Positions 26,038-35,645 are shown, numbered from the stretch's first letter. The stretch: DNA of 64,000 nt from Halogeometricum pallidum JCM 14848 (GCF_000337095.1 NZ_AOIV01000027.1:16447-80446); one strand, 5' to 3'. Made by a program: numbers and translations. The notes: generated from the letters alone by a model not told the origin.

Positions 26038-27249
26038 TCAGACGAGGACTTCGACCGCGTACCCCCTCTCGCGGAGGGCCGACAGCAGGTCCTCGACGTG
26101 GTCGTGCCCGCGCGTCTCCAAGTCCAGTTCCACGTCCGTCTCGTTCATCCCTATCTCCCGGGAGGTCCGGTCGTGCCGGATGGCGTAGATGTTCGCCTGC
26201 GCGTCGGCGATGACCGAGAGCAGGTCGTGGAGGGCGCCCGGCCGGTCTCGGAGCACTGTCCGCACCTTCAGGTACCGACCCGTCTCCACGAGGCCGCGCA
26301 TGACGACGGTGGTGAGTTGATTCATGTCGATGTTGCCGCCGCAGAGGGCCGGGACGACCACCTCCCCCTCCTCGTAGTCGAACTTCTCGAAGACCAACGC
26401 CGCGAGAGCGACGGCGCCCGCCCCCTCGACCAGCGTCTTCGAGCGTTCGAGCAGGTAGGTGAGCGCCACGGCTATCTCCTCGTCGGAGACGGTGACCACC
26501 TCGTCGACGTACTTCTGGATGACCTCGAACGGCCTGTCGCCGACGCGGCGCGTGGCGATGCCGTCGGCGATGGTGTTGACGCTGTCGAGTTCGTGGACCG
26601 ACCCCTTCCGGAGCGACTCGGCCGCGCTGGAGGCACCCTCGGCCTGCACCCCGATGACGCGCACGTCGGGCAGTTGCTCTTTCACCGCGGTGGCGATGCC
26701 GGAGATGAGACCGCCGCCGCCGATGGGGACGACCACGGTGTCAACCTCGGGGCAGTCTTCGACGATTTCGAGACCGATGGTGCCCTGCCCGGCCATCACG
26801 TAGTCGTCGTCGAACGCGTGGACGTAGGTGCGGCCTTCCTCGGCCTCTATCTCGTGCGCCCTCGCCTGCGCCTCGTCGTAGTCCGCGCCGTGCAGCACCG
26901 TCTGCGCGCCGTACCGGCGCGTCGCCTTCACCTTCGAGATAGGGGCGTGCTCGGGCATCACGACCGTCGAATCGACGCCCGCCCGGGTCGCCGCGAGGGC
27001 GACGCCCTGCGCGTGGTTGCCGGCGCTGGCGGTCACGACGCCCGCCTCCTTCTCCGCCTCCGAGAGCATCGCGATGCGGTTCATCGCGCCGCGTATCTTG
27101 AACGACCCCGTGCGCTGGTTGTTCTCCAACTTTAGGTGGACCGCCGCGCCGGTCATCTCCGAGAACGTGTACGAGTAGTCCAGCGGCGTGCGCTTTGCGA
27201 CCTCCTCGACCCGGTCGCGCGCCGCCTCGACGTCGGCAAGCGAAATCAT
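26038..27249 (-). CDS. ilvA: Threonine ammonia-lyase with ACT domain
   Basis: The 403-residue PLP enzyme deaminates threonine to 2-oxobutyrate, the first step to isoleucine. Lys51 in RTGSFKIRGA forms the Schiff base, SAGNHAQG binds the carboxylate and GGGGLISG binds the PLP phosphate. A C-terminal ACT domain (about 325-403, with VRTVLRDRPGALHDLLSVI) suggests allosteric control. ATG 27249 (MISLADVEAARDRV) is the family start, although the frame is open to 27483. The gene precedes ridA, which clears its 2-aminocrotonate side product. Confidence 0.93.
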   Translation of the reverse strand: MISLADVEAARDRVEEVAKRTPLDYSYTFSEMTGAAVHLKLENNQRTGSFKIRGAMNRIAMLSEAEKEAGVVTASAGNHAQGVALAATRAGVDSTVVMPEHAPISKVKATRRYGAQTVLHGADYDEAQARAHEIEAEEGRTYVHAFDDDYVMAGQGTIGLEIVEDCPEVDTVVVPIGGGGLISGIATAVKEQLPDVRVIGVQAEGASSAAESLRKGSVHELDSVNTIADGIATRRVGDRPFEVIQKYVDEVVTVSDEEIAVALTYLLERSKTLVEGAGAVALAALVFEKFDYEEGEVVVPALCGGNIDMNQLTTVVMRGLVETGRYLKVRTVLRDRPGALHDLLSVIADAQANIYAIRHDRTSREIGMNETDVELDLETRGHDHVEDLLSALRERGYAVEVLV

Positions 27250-27490
27250 ACGCCGCGATTCCGCGGCCCGCCGGGTAAGCGTTCGCATTACGCTTTCGGA
27301 CGCGTCAATTTGTGCGCCCGCGGCAGCGGAGTCGGACTCGCGTTCGCTCCCGAGCGCTTCCGCTCGGAGAAGTGTAAGGGGGGAATGCACGCGTGTGACG
27401 TGCAGTTGTCCCTCCGTTCGGATGCTATATAAATATCCTCCAGGCGTGGCGGAAGTGAAAACGGCGGACGGCGGCGCCTTCAACGCCGCG

Positions 27491-27907
27491 TCAGACGGTC
27501 GTCGTTCGTCCGTCTTCTCCTGAGTCTCGCTCTTCGATTACAACATCGTTTTCCGACAGATAGCGCTCGACGCGGGTCCGCAAGTCACCTTCGCCGGGCC
27601 ACTCGGCGTCCGCGTTCAGACGAGTCGCGTCGCCCACGTAGACGAAGGCGCTCCCGCCGTCCACGCGCGGGAGTTCGACGCGGACGTAGAGGCCGGAATC
27701 GACCCCCTCGTAGGCGTCGAGCGTCGCCACGTCGTCGGTTTCGAGCAGGCGACCGGAGACGGATCCGCCGGGGGCCAGCGTCGGATAGCGTCCCGCGGCG
27801 CGGTGGAGTCCGTCGACGCGCGCGTCGGGGCCGAACGACCAGTCGTCGAGGAGTCGGTCCACCTGACCGGAGTCGGTGAGCGTCCCGTAGACGAAGAACG
27901 GGGGCAT
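27491..27907 (-). CDS. Gamma-glutamylcyclotransferase-like (AIG2/GGCT) protein
   Basis: This 138-residue protein begins MPPFFVYGTLTDSGQVDRLL, the substrate-binding YGTL loop of the GGCT fold, and has LDAYEGVDSGLYVRVEL, containing the catalytic glutamate. Haloarchaea contain gamma-glutamylcysteine rather than glutathione, so a role in its turnover is plausible, though the substrate is not established. It is divergent from the MATE gene. Confidence 0.88.
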   Translation of the reverse strand: MPPFFVYGTLTDSGQVDRLLDDWSFGPDARVDGLHRAAGRYPTLAPGGSVSGRLLETDDVATLDAYEGVDSGLYVRVELPRVDGGSAFVYVGDATRLNADAEWPGEGDLRTRVERYLSENDVVIEERDSGEDGRTTTV

Positions 27908-27978
27908 GACGGGCCGTTCGACGCCGAGGGTCCTTCCGTTTCCGGTACCGTCAAGCGCGCCCCACGACTCGTGGCCGC

Positions 27979-29403
27979 ATGGACACCGGGCGACTCCGCG
28001 GCGTCTGGCGACGGGTGTTCTCGCTGGCGTGGCCCGTCATGGCCGAGCAGACGACGCGGACGCTCATGCGCACCGTCGACGTGTTGGTGACCGCGGCGCT
28101 GTCGCCCGCCGCCGTCGTCGCCATCGGCCTCGCGGACCTGTTCGCCCGCTTTCCCCTCCGCATCGGCCTCGGACTCGGCGGCGCCGCCATCGCCCTCTCC
28201 AGTCAGGACACGGGAAGCGGGGCCGACGCCAACCGCGACGAGGCGGTGACGCAGGCGATACTCGTCGCCTTCCTCGTCGGCCTGCCGTTCGTGCTCGCCG
28301 GCCACTTCCTCGGCGACGCGTTGGTCGGTCTGTTTCCCGCCAGCGACGACGCCGTCCGCCTCGGCGGCACCTACCTCGCGGTCATCTTCGCCACCGCGCC
28401 CGCCCGACTCGTCGTCCTCGTCGCCGCGCGCGCCCTGCAGGGACTCGGCGACACCCGAACCCCGATGTACGTCAACGTCGTCGCCAACGTCCTCAACGTC
28501 TCGCTGTCGGTCGGTCTCGGGTTCGGTCTGGTCGGTCTCCCGAAACTCGGCGTCTTCGGCGTCGGCCTCGCCACCTCGACGGCCAACGTCCTCTCGGCCG
28601 TCCTCCTCTTGGCCGCCACGTACCGCCCGTCCTCGCCCGTCGCGTTCGCGCGGCCGACGGACCCCACCGTCGGCGCGCAACTCGTCCGGGTCAGCCTTCC
28701 CCGAATCGCGGAGGGGTTCACCGCCGAACTCGCGGAGTTCCCGTTCAACGCGCTGCTGCTCTCGCTCGGAGACGTCGCCGGGGGAACCCCGGCGGCCCGC
28801 CAGGCGTCGCCTGGCGACGTGGCGAACGCGGGGTTCCAAATCGGCCGGCGCGTCTACCAGCAGGTGACGGGACCGCTCGTCCGCGGCTACAACGTCGCCG
28901 CGAGCGTCCTCGTCGGCCAAGCGCTCGGCCGGGAGGACCCGTCGACGGCCCGGTACGAGGGGTGGGCGACGGCCGCCCTCTCGCTCTGCACCGTCGGCGT
29001 CATCGGCCTCCTGCTCGTCGCCTTCGCCGACCCCGTCGTCGCCGCCCTCGGCTTCGGCGGGTCGGACGCGGCGCTCGAATACGCCGCCGAGTTCGCCGTC
29101 GTCTACGGCGTCTCGGCCCCCCTGCTGGCGCTGTTCGTCTCGCTGTCGGGGGCGTTACAGGGCGCGGGGGCGACGCGGCTCCCCTTCCTCGCGCGACTGA
29201 CGGGGATGTTCGGCTTCTTCGTCGGCTTCTCCTACCTCGCCGTCGAGCGGTTCGAGATGGGTCTGTTCGGCGTCTACGCCGGCGTGTTCCTCGCGTACGC
29301 GTGGATGAGTCTGTTCGTCGTCGTCGCGTTCCGGTACGCCGACTGGGCGGGGACGGCGGCGGGTCTCCTGCGCGAACGCGGGAGCGTCGACGGGGACGAC
29401 TGA
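27979..29403 (+). CDS. MATE family efflux transporter
   Basis: At 474 residues with about 12 membrane segments in two similar halves, this is a complete MATE exporter. The first half begins VFSLAWPVMAEQTTRTLMRTVD, and ALQGLGDTRTPMYVNVVANVLN and ALQGAGATRLPFLAR are the matching loop motifs of the two halves. It probably exports cationic drugs or metabolites by H+ or Na+ antiport. A loop at about residues 258-280 (GGTPAARQASPGD) is a local insertion. Confidence 0.9.
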   Translation: MDTGRLRGVWRRVFSLAWPVMAEQTTRTLMRTVDVLVTAALSPAAVVAIGLADLFARFPLRIGLGLGGAAIALSSQDTGSGADANRDEAVTQAILVAFLVGLPFVLAGHFLGDALVGLFPASDDAVRLGGTYLAVIFATAPARLVVLVAARALQGLGDTRTPMYVNVVANVLNVSLSVGLGFGLVGLPKLGVFGVGLATSTANVLSAVLLLAATYRPSSPVAFARPTDPTVGAQLVRVSLPRIAEGFTAELAEFPFNALLLSLGDVAGGTPAARQASPGDVANAGFQIGRRVYQQVTGPLVRGYNVAASVLVGQALGREDPSTARYEGWATAALSLCTVGVIGLLLVAFADPVVAALGFGGSDAALEYAAEFAVVYGVSAPLLALFVSLSGALQGAGATRLPFLARLTGMFGFFVGFSYLAVERFEMGLFGVYAGVFLAYAWMSLFVVVAFRYADWAGTAAGLLRERGSVDGDD

Positions 29404-29454
29404 ACGGGAAATCGACGACGGAGAAAAGCGGAGAACCGTGATGTGCGTCCGCGC

Positions 29455-30594
29455 CTACCGCTCGTCGGCGGACGTGAACGTCCGGTCCTTGTCGCCGACG
29501 TAGCGCGCGCGCGGACGGATGAGGCGGTTGTCCTCGTACTGCTCGATGACGTGGGCGACCCACCCGCCGACGCGTGACATCGCGAAGATGGGCGTGTAGA
29601 TGTCGACGGGAATGCCCATCTGGTAGTACGTCGAGGCCGAGTAGAAGTCGACGTTCGGCGCGAGACCCTTCTCCTCGCCGATGTACTCCTCGATGGCGAC
29701 GGAGTAGTCGTACCACTTCATGTCGCCCGCGGCCTCGCCGAGTTCCTCGCTTTTCTCGCCGAGGATGACGGCGCGCGGGTCCTTCACGTTGTAGACGCGG
29801 TGACCGAACCCGGGGACGCGGCGGCCGCCTTCGAGGGCGTCCTGCACCCACTTTTTGGGGTCTTTGTCGCTGTCGTCTATCTCCTTGAGCATGCTCATCA
29901 CGTTCGCGTTCGCGCCGCCGTGCAGCGACCCCGCGAGCGTTCCGACGGCCGAGGTGACCGCGCTGTGCATGTCCGACAGCGTCGACGCCGTGACCATCGC
30001 CGAGAACGTGGAGGCGTTCAGCCCGTGGTCGGCGTGCAGGACGAGGGCCATGTCGAACGTGTTCGCGAGCACCTCGTCTGGTTCCTCGCCGTTGAGCATG
30101 TAGAGGAAGTTCGCGGCGTGTCCGAGGTCCTGACGCGGGCTCACGGCGTTCTCACCGTTGCGGAGGCGATTGAACGCCGCGAGCGCCGTCGGTATCTTCG
30201 CCGTGATGCGCCGACCCTTGCGGATGTTCGCTTCGAGGTCGGTCACGTCCTCGTGGTCGGCGTCCTCGTCGTACGCCGACAGCGTCGAGACGACCGTTCG
30301 GAGCGCCGCCATCGGCACCTCGTCGGCGTCGGCGAGTTCTCGAATCTCCTCCAACACGCCGTCGTCGAGTTCGCGCTCTTTCGACATCTTCTCGGAGAAC
30401 TCGTCGAGTTCCTCGCGCGTCGGAAGTTCCCCGTGCCAGAGGAGGTAGACGACTTCCTCGTACGACGCGTCGGGCGCGAGGTCCTCGATGGTGTACCCGC
30501 GATACACCAGCTCTCCGGCGTCCCCGTCGATGTAGCTCAGTTCCGACTCAGCAACGAGAACGCCTTCAAGACCCCGCTTTAACTCGTCTGACAT
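29455..30594 (-). CDS. citZ: Citrate synthase
   Basis: The 379-residue type II-like short citrate synthase condenses acetyl-CoA and oxaloacetate. Catalytic residues are seen in HADHGLNAST (His), GFGHRVY (His) and DFYSAS (Asp), and SLHGGANANVM and ERLIRPRARYVG-like ends match the family. It lacks the NADH-binding domain of Gram-negative enzymes. It is monocistronic with a T-rich box (GCTTTTTTGAG) about 35 bases before the ATG. Confidence 0.95.
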   Translation of the reverse strand: MSDELKRGLEGVLVAESELSYIDGDAGELVYRGYTIEDLAPDASYEEVVYLLWHGELPTREELDEFSEKMSKERELDDGVLEEIRELADADEVPMAALRTVVSTLSAYDEDADHEDVTDLEANIRKGRRITAKIPTALAAFNRLRNGENAVSPRQDLGHAANFLYMLNGEEPDEVLANTFDMALVLHADHGLNASTFSAMVTASTLSDMHSAVTSAVGTLAGSLHGGANANVMSMLKEIDDSDKDPKKWVQDALEGGRRVPGFGHRVYNVKDPRAVILGEKSEELGEAAGDMKWYDYSVAIEEYIGEEKGLAPNVDFYSASTYYQMGIPVDIYTPIFAMSRVGGWVAHVIEQYEDNRLIRPRARYVGDKDRTFTSADER

Positions 30595-30853
30595 ACTATT
30601 ACGGTACCCGTCCGTCTCAAAAAAGCGTTATCGTTCACCCCAAACATATTTCGACGACCGTCGAATACACCTTCGACAAGATACGTGTCGGCACCCGGTG
30701 TCGCCCCCGTTCGGCGACGCCCGCGACACGCCGTTCGGGCGTGGCACGACTCGCCACGGCACGGCGATACGGAGATATAGGCGCTTCGCGTATCGGGCGC
30801 CACTGACGTTGTCGCTAACAACCCTTTTCACACGACGGCCTGAACGTTCTCCC

Positions 30854-32077
30854 ATGAATCCCGAGGACGTGGAGTACGAACCGGTCAGCGTCAAGGCGGT
30901 GCTGGCCGAGATGAAGGACACGGCCGAACTCCTCATCGACCTCTCGTTCTCCGCGGTCCTCAACGGGAGCGACGACATCGCTCGGGAAGTGCTCGAACTC
31001 GAAGAGCGCATGGACGTCCTCCAACTGCAGGGCCGGATGAGCCTCCTCATGGCGGCGCGGACCCCCGAGGACGCCGAGCAACTCGCGCCCGTCCTCGGCG
31101 TCGTCAGCGCGGCCGAGAAGATATCCAACGCCGCGGGCGACATCGCGAAGGTCGTCATCGAGGACATCGGCCTGCCGGACGCCATGCGCTCGGCGCTCCC
31201 GGAGGCGACCGAGATGCTGGTACGCGCCACCGTCGACGACTCCTCGGCGTACGCGGGTCGCTCGCTCGCCGAGATAAACATGGAAACCGAGATGGGCGTC
31301 CGGGTCATCGCCATCCGCCGCCGGTCGGCGACGGGCAAGCGCCGGTGGATAACCAACCCCCACCACGAGACGACTATCGAGGGGGGTGACATCCTCCTCC
31401 TCCGCGGCCCCCAGAGCGGTATCCAGACCGTCTTCGAGGCGGTTTCCGGCGCTCCCTTCGAACTCCCCGAGACGCACGACTCGCCCATCGAGGACCTCGA
31501 ACGCGCCGTCGACTCCATCATCCTGATGAAGGACATGAGCGAACTCGCCGTCGACCTCGCGTACGGGTCGGTGCTGTTCGACTCCGAGGACGTGGCCGAG
31601 GAGGTGTCAGAACTGGAGGCGGAGGTGGACGCCCTCAAATCGAGGTTCGAGGCGTGGGTGCTCCGCGCCGCCGAACGCGTCGAGGACCCCGTACAACTGC
31701 GCGGCCTCTTCCACATCGCCTCCGCGACGGAGGTCATCTCCGACGCGGCCCTCGAAATCTCCGAGGGCGTCCTGCGCGGCATCGACGCCCACCCCGTCGT
31801 CGCCGCCGCCGTCGAAGAGTCCGACGAGATAATCGTCCGGTTCCGCGTCGGCCCGGACAGTTCGCTGGCGAACACGACGCTGGGCGACCGGATGGTCAAG
31901 ACGGAGACGGGGATGCGCGTCATCGCCGTCCGCCGCGCCGACGGCAGCGAGTGGGTCGTCCAACCCGGTCCGACCACCGCGCTCCGTCCCGAGGACGTGC
32001 TCATCGCCAAGGGCACCCGGGCGGGAGCCGAACGCCTCGGCGAACTCCTCGACGACCCCCAGCAGTTCGAGGACTGA
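30854..32077 (+). CDS. Duplicated PhoU/TrkA-C regulatory protein (potassium-channel family annotation)
   Basis: The ATG at 30854 gives 407 residues made of two repeats. Each has a PhoU-like three-helix bundle (repeat 1 with AEMKDTAELLIDLSFSAVL; repeat 2 with LMKDMSELAVDLAYGSVLF) followed by a TrkA-C/RCK-C domain (GVRVIAIRR and GMRVIAVRRADGSEW). There is no membrane segment or TrkA-N Rossmann domain, so alone it is a soluble ligand-sensing regulator, perhaps of a K+ or other ion transporter encoded elsewhere. The usual annotation as a channel overstates what is present. Confidence 0.82.
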   Translation: MNPEDVEYEPVSVKAVLAEMKDTAELLIDLSFSAVLNGSDDIAREVLELEERMDVLQLQGRMSLLMAARTPEDAEQLAPVLGVVSAAEKISNAAGDIAKVVIEDIGLPDAMRSALPEATEMLVRATVDDSSAYAGRSLAEINMETEMGVRVIAIRRRSATGKRRWITNPHHETTIEGGDILLLRGPQSGIQTVFEAVSGAPFELPETHDSPIEDLERAVDSIILMKDMSELAVDLAYGSVLFDSEDVAEEVSELEAEVDALKSRFEAWVLRAAERVEDPVQLRGLFHIASATEVISDAALEISEGVLRGIDAHPVVAAAVEESDEIIVRFRVGPDSSLANTTLGDRMVKTETGMRVIAVRRADGSEWVVQPGPTTALRPEDVLIAKGTRAGAERLGELLDDPQQFED

Positions 32078-32176
32078 GGCGGCGTCGCCGCGACCGGCCC
32101 GGAACGCTTCGGAACGGTCGATATCTCAGATAACCGGTTCGACAACAGTTATTTTGCCTATCTCCGATACGCGGAC

Positions 32177-32815
32177 GTGAGTCTCGTCGCAGAGTTCTCG
32201 CTCCCCCGAGGCGATCTGCTGTTGGGTCGAGTTCCGACCGACTGGACCGGCCGCGTCGCGTTCGAGCGGTTCGTCTCCGCCCCCGCGACGCCGCTCTCGT
32301 TCCTCCGCGCCTCCGGCGACGTCGAGGCGTTCGTCGCGTCGGCCCGGGCGGACGCCGCCGTCGAGTCGCTGGTCGAACTCGACGCCGCGCCCGCGTGGAC
32401 GCGGTACCAGCTCTCGTGGTCACCCCGGGTCGAGTCCGTCCTCGAACCCCTCCTCCGGACGGCGACGGTGGTCGAGGCGGCCGCCAGCGAGCGATGGATC
32501 TTCCGCCTGCGCTTCGCGGAGTTCGACGACGTCGCGACGTTCCGGCAGCGCATCGACGACATCTGCGTCTCGCTCGAACTCCGCCGCCTCCACGAGGGGT
32601 CGCGCGCCGAGGAGACGGACCGGCGGATGACCGACCTTCAGCGACGGACGCTGACGGTGGCGCTCCGCGAGGGCTACTTCGAGGTGCCGCGGTCGGCGAC
32701 CCTCTCGGACCTCGCCGCGGAACTCGGCGTCTCGAAGCAGGCCGTCTCGGAACGGCTCAGGCGCGCGCTCTCGATTCTCGCAGCGGACGCCGTCGGGACG
32801 ACGGGCACCACTTAA
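32177..32815 (+). CDS. Bacterio-opsin activator-type HTH regulator
   Basis: The 212-residue protein has an N-terminal beta-rich sensor region and a C-terminal HTH-10 domain (about 150-205) with the recognition segment LSDLAAELGVSKQAVSERLRRAL, typical of haloarchaeal Bat-type transcription factors. The GTG start at 32177 is preceded by GTTATTTTGCC about 30 bases upstream. There is no PAS or GAF domain, so the signal is unknown. Confidence 0.85.
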   Translation: MSLVAEFSLPRGDLLLGRVPTDWTGRVAFERFVSAPATPLSFLRASGDVEAFVASARADAAVESLVELDAAPAWTRYQLSWSPRVESVLEPLLRTATVVEAAASERWIFRLRFAEFDDVATFRQRIDDICVSLELRRLHEGSRAEETDRRMTDLQRRTLTVALREGYFEVPRSATLSDLAAELGVSKQAVSERLRRALSILAADAVGTTGTT

Positions 32816-32945
32816 ACTACTGGACAAATCAACGCCGAGGACCATCCGTGTTTCCGTGGTGGTCTGTAGCACGAATGTGTGGAGTGGCGTTTTCCGACGG
32901 CGGCGCGACGGGCGCGCCGAACGAGGGGGGATCCGGGGGACAGCC

Positions 32946-33245
32946 GTGACGGCCGCCGCGTCCGGCCCATCGAACGAAAGAGAGGACGGAGAGGAGTTCG
33001 CCGTCCGACTCGTCAGAGAGATCGCTCGGGCGTTGGACCGGGATCCGCTCGACCTCCCGCCGCTGGCGCGGGAGGTCGACTTGGAGGCGCTCTCGTCGCT
33101 GGTGCGGGACGGCCGCACCGCCGTCTCCTTCGAGTACGAAGGCTGTGAGGTCGAAATCGAACCGAGCGGCGACGTCTCCGTCGCGCCCTTGGGCGGCGGG
33201 GGGGCAGACGACGGCGTCGCGCGGTCGGACGCCGACGCCGCGTAA
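32946..33245 (+). CDS. HalOD1 output-domain protein
   Basis: From GTG 32946 the 99-residue protein contains one HalOD1 domain: VREIARALDRDPLDLPPLAREVDLEAL and AVSFEYEGCEVEIEPSGDVSV. The domain is a haloarchaeal signalling output module of unknown partner. The frame is open upstream to 32856 without family features, so the later start is used. It follows the HTH regulator on the same strand. Confidence 0.75.
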   Translation: MTAAASGPSNEREDGEEFAVRLVREIARALDRDPLDLPPLAREVDLEALSSLVRDGRTAVSFEYEGCEVEIEPSGDVSVAPLGGGGADDGVARSDADAA

Positions 33246-33251
33246 CCCCGC

Positions 33252-33542
33252 TCACATCTCCTTCGCGAGTCTGTACGCCGAGACGACGGTCAGCGCCGCG
33301 GTCACGAGGAGCGCCGTCGACGACGCGAGGACGAACGCCAGCACGGCGAACCAGCCCTCGGCGCCGAGAAACGGGTACCGCTGCGTCCCGGCGAACGGGC
33401 CGAACAGTTCGAGGACGCGGAACAGGTAGGCGACGGCCGCCAGGAGGACGCCGACGGCGGCGCCGGCTTTCGCGTTCCGCGAGACGTGCAACGCTTGGGC
33501 GAGTCCGCGCTGGGGCGGCCGCTCCGGAACCTCGTCGCTCAC
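33252..33542 (-). CDS. Small membrane protein (DUF7536-like)
   Basis: From GTG 33542 the 96-residue protein has a hydrophilic start ending ALHVSRNAKAGAAVG and three hydrophobic segments, finishing with LTVVSAYRLAKEM. This matches a haloarchaeal membrane family I know as DUF7536, function unknown. An ATG nine residues upstream (33569) is an alternative start. Confidence 0.7.
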   Translation of the reverse strand: MSDEVPERPPQRGLAQALHVSRNAKAGAAVGVLLAAVAYLFRVLELFGPFAGTQRYPFLGAEGWFAVLAFVLASSTALLVTAALTVVSAYRLAKEM

Positions 33543-33593
33543 GGTTCTCCCTTCCGGCCCCGTTCGCATAGCCTCGTCGGAATCCGCCGCCGT

Positions 33594-34925
33594 TCAGGTG
33601 TACGCCTCGAACTCGCGACCGAACGCGAGGAAGTAGCCCGTCCCGAGGAGTCCGACCGCCGTCGCGACGAGGAACGCCGTCTCGGGGCTTCTCGCGTAGA
33701 GCCAGCCGCCGACGGCCGCCGACGGGATGGTGACGGCGTTGCGGACGAGGTAGTAGGAGCCGACGACGCGCCCGCCCGCGTTCTCCTCGGCGGGGCCGAC
33801 GATGAGCGCTTTGTGCGCGGGCAGGCCGGCGAACCGGAGCCCCGAGAACGCGAACAGCAGCGTCACGACGAGGGCGTCGTCGGGGGCGTTGACGAGGAGG
33901 ACGGGAAAGAGAGCGTAGACGGCGAAGCCGACGGCGACGACGGGTTTCAGTCCGACGCGGCGGGCGAGTTTTGCCACCGGCACCATCGTGAGGAGGGCGA
34001 CGGCCATCTCGACGGCGAGGAGGACGCCGAAGAAGGCGTCCGGCGAGAGCGTCACGCCGAGCGAGGGAATCGAGAGGCCGACGCCGAGGAACTCGACGAC
34101 GACGATGACGAAGAAGACGTACACCATACCGTTGGCGAAGCGGACGAGCGTGTCGCCGACAAGCAACGGACGGAGGGGGGCGGGCATCCCGCGCAGGTCC
34201 GAGACGACGGTGGCGACGCCCTCGAACGACGTGCCGACGCTGTCACCACTGGCGTCGTAGAGGACGTGCTGAGCCGCCGTCGCCACCGCGGCGAAGAGGG
34301 CGGCGACGGCGAGGACGACGCGGAACCCCGTCTCGAAGGCGAACAGCGAGAGGACGCCCGCGGCGAACAGGGGGCCGAGGAGGAAGGCGGTCCGGCGGAA
34401 CGTCTCGGTGCTGGCGAACCCCGTCGCGAGGCGGTCCGGGGGGACGCTCTGCTTCACGATGGCGAACGTCGCGCCGAGGCCGAACGACTTCCAGGCCTGC
34501 GCCAGCAGGAGGCCGACGAAGATACCCACGGGAAGGAGGACGGGGTCGACAACGAACGCGCCGAAGGCGAATCCGGGTAGTGCCATCGTCCCGAAGGCGC
34601 CGGCGAACACCCAGACGAGGAAGCCGACGGTGGAGGCGAGACCGAACGCGGTCAGCGACGCCCGCGACCCGATGCGGTCCGAGAGGGCGCCGCCGGGGTA
34701 GGGGTAGACGGCGCTGATGAGGTTGCCGAAACTCCCGTATAGGCCGATGGCGACGCTCCCCGCACCGAGGACGCTCAGATACCGCGGCATGTACCGCCCA
34801 GTCATCTGGAAGCCGAGGCTGAACGCGAACATCGCCGCCGAGAGGACGAGCACGTCCCCGTCGAGGGCGAAGAAGCGGCGGAACGTCGAGAGCGCGTCCG
34901 GGTCGTCCGTCTCACCGCGTGCCAT
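33594..34925 (-). CDS. MFS transporter
   Basis: At 443 residues with about 12 membrane helices, the protein starts with RRFFALDGDVLVLSAAMFAFSLGFQMTGRYMPRYL and has the MFS loop GGALSDRIGSR between helices 2 and 3. A substrate is not evident. The ATG at 34925 is used rather than a codon six bases earlier. It lies downstream of the DUF7504 gene on the same strand after a 96-base gap. Confidence 0.85.
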   Translation of the reverse strand: MARGETDDPDALSTFRRFFALDGDVLVLSAAMFAFSLGFQMTGRYMPRYLSVLGAGSVAIGLYGSFGNLISAVYPYPGGALSDRIGSRASLTAFGLASTVGFLVWVFAGAFGTMALPGFAFGAFVVDPVLLPVGIFVGLLLAQAWKSFGLGATFAIVKQSVPPDRLATGFASTETFRRTAFLLGPLFAAGVLSLFAFETGFRVVLAVAALFAAVATAAQHVLYDASGDSVGTSFEGVATVVSDLRGMPAPLRPLLVGDTLVRFANGMVYVFFVIVVVEFLGVGLSIPSLGVTLSPDAFFGVLLAVEMAVALLTMVPVAKLARRVGLKPVVAVGFAVYALFPVLLVNAPDDALVVTLLFAFSGLRFAGLPAHKALIVGPAEENAGGRVVGSYYLVRNAVTIPSAAVGGWLYARSPETAFLVATAVGLLGTGYFLAFGREFEAYT

Positions 34926-35021
34926 ACGCACAGACTCGAGCGGTAGAACAAGTCTCTCCCGGTCGTGCGGAACGGTGCCGCGGTGTACCGAACGTTGCCA
35001 AACCGGGTAGAATCGGCGCGC

Positions 35022-35645
35022 CTACAGGTGAAGCCAGCGGGTCGACCCGTGCTCCGGGAGATGCCAGCGCTGGTAGATCTTGTCGTCCTCCGAGCGCACG
35101 TCCACCTGCGCGTCGCAGGACGCCGCGAGCGAGTCTCGAAACGCCGCGTCGTCGGCGTCGACGTGGTAGTAGGCCATGCCGCGGACGCCGACGACGGAGT
35201 CGGTGACGCCGCCGAGGAGGTCGACGGTCCGGTCGTCGCCGACCGTCTCGGTGAGTTCCGCCATCGAGTCGACGCTGAGGCGGAGTTCCCCGGGCCCCAG
35301 CGACCCCGACGCGTCGAACGTGTCCACGGCGTCGCAGACGGTGTTGCTCAGGTCGTCGGCACCGACCTGCGGCGTCGACGCCTCCTCGAGAATGCTCCGG
35401 AAGTTAACGACCGAGACGGACTCGCTGCCGGCGTCGACGCCGCGAGGCAGTCGGTCTCTCAGCGTCTCGTCGTTCTCCTCGGCGGTTACGACGATGCGGG
35501 AATACTCGGGCAGCGATCCGAGGGTCCGGCGACTCGCTCGCTCCGTGCTCAGGTCGTCGTCGCAGCTAACGAGGACCGAGCAGCCGCCCTGCTTCATTCG
35601 GAGAAGCGCTCGTCGGAACGTCTCCGGTTGCAATTCCGCTGACAT
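35022..35645 (-). CDS. DUF7504-like haloarchaeal protein
   Basis: The 207-residue protein has RALLRMKQGGCSVLVSCDDD, where a P-loop would occur in KaiC/RadA-like ATPases, followed by SRIVVTAEENDETLRDRLP and GELRLSVDSMAELTET. It resembles the haloarchaeal DUF7504 family, thought to be degenerate RecA/KaiC-like signalling proteins; no Walker A motif is visible here. The AT-rich promoter GGGTATATACC lies about 15-25 bases before the ATG. Confidence 0.68.
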   Translation of the reverse strand: MSAELQPETFRRALLRMKQGGCSVLVSCDDDLSTERASRRTLGSLPEYSRIVVTAEENDETLRDRLPRGVDAGSESVSVVNFRSILEEASTPQVGADDLSNTVCDAVDTFDASGSLGPGELRLSVDSMAELTETVGDDRTVDLLGGVTDSVVGVRGMAYYHVDADDAAFRDSLAASCDAQVDVRSEDDKIYQRWHLPEHGSTRWLHL

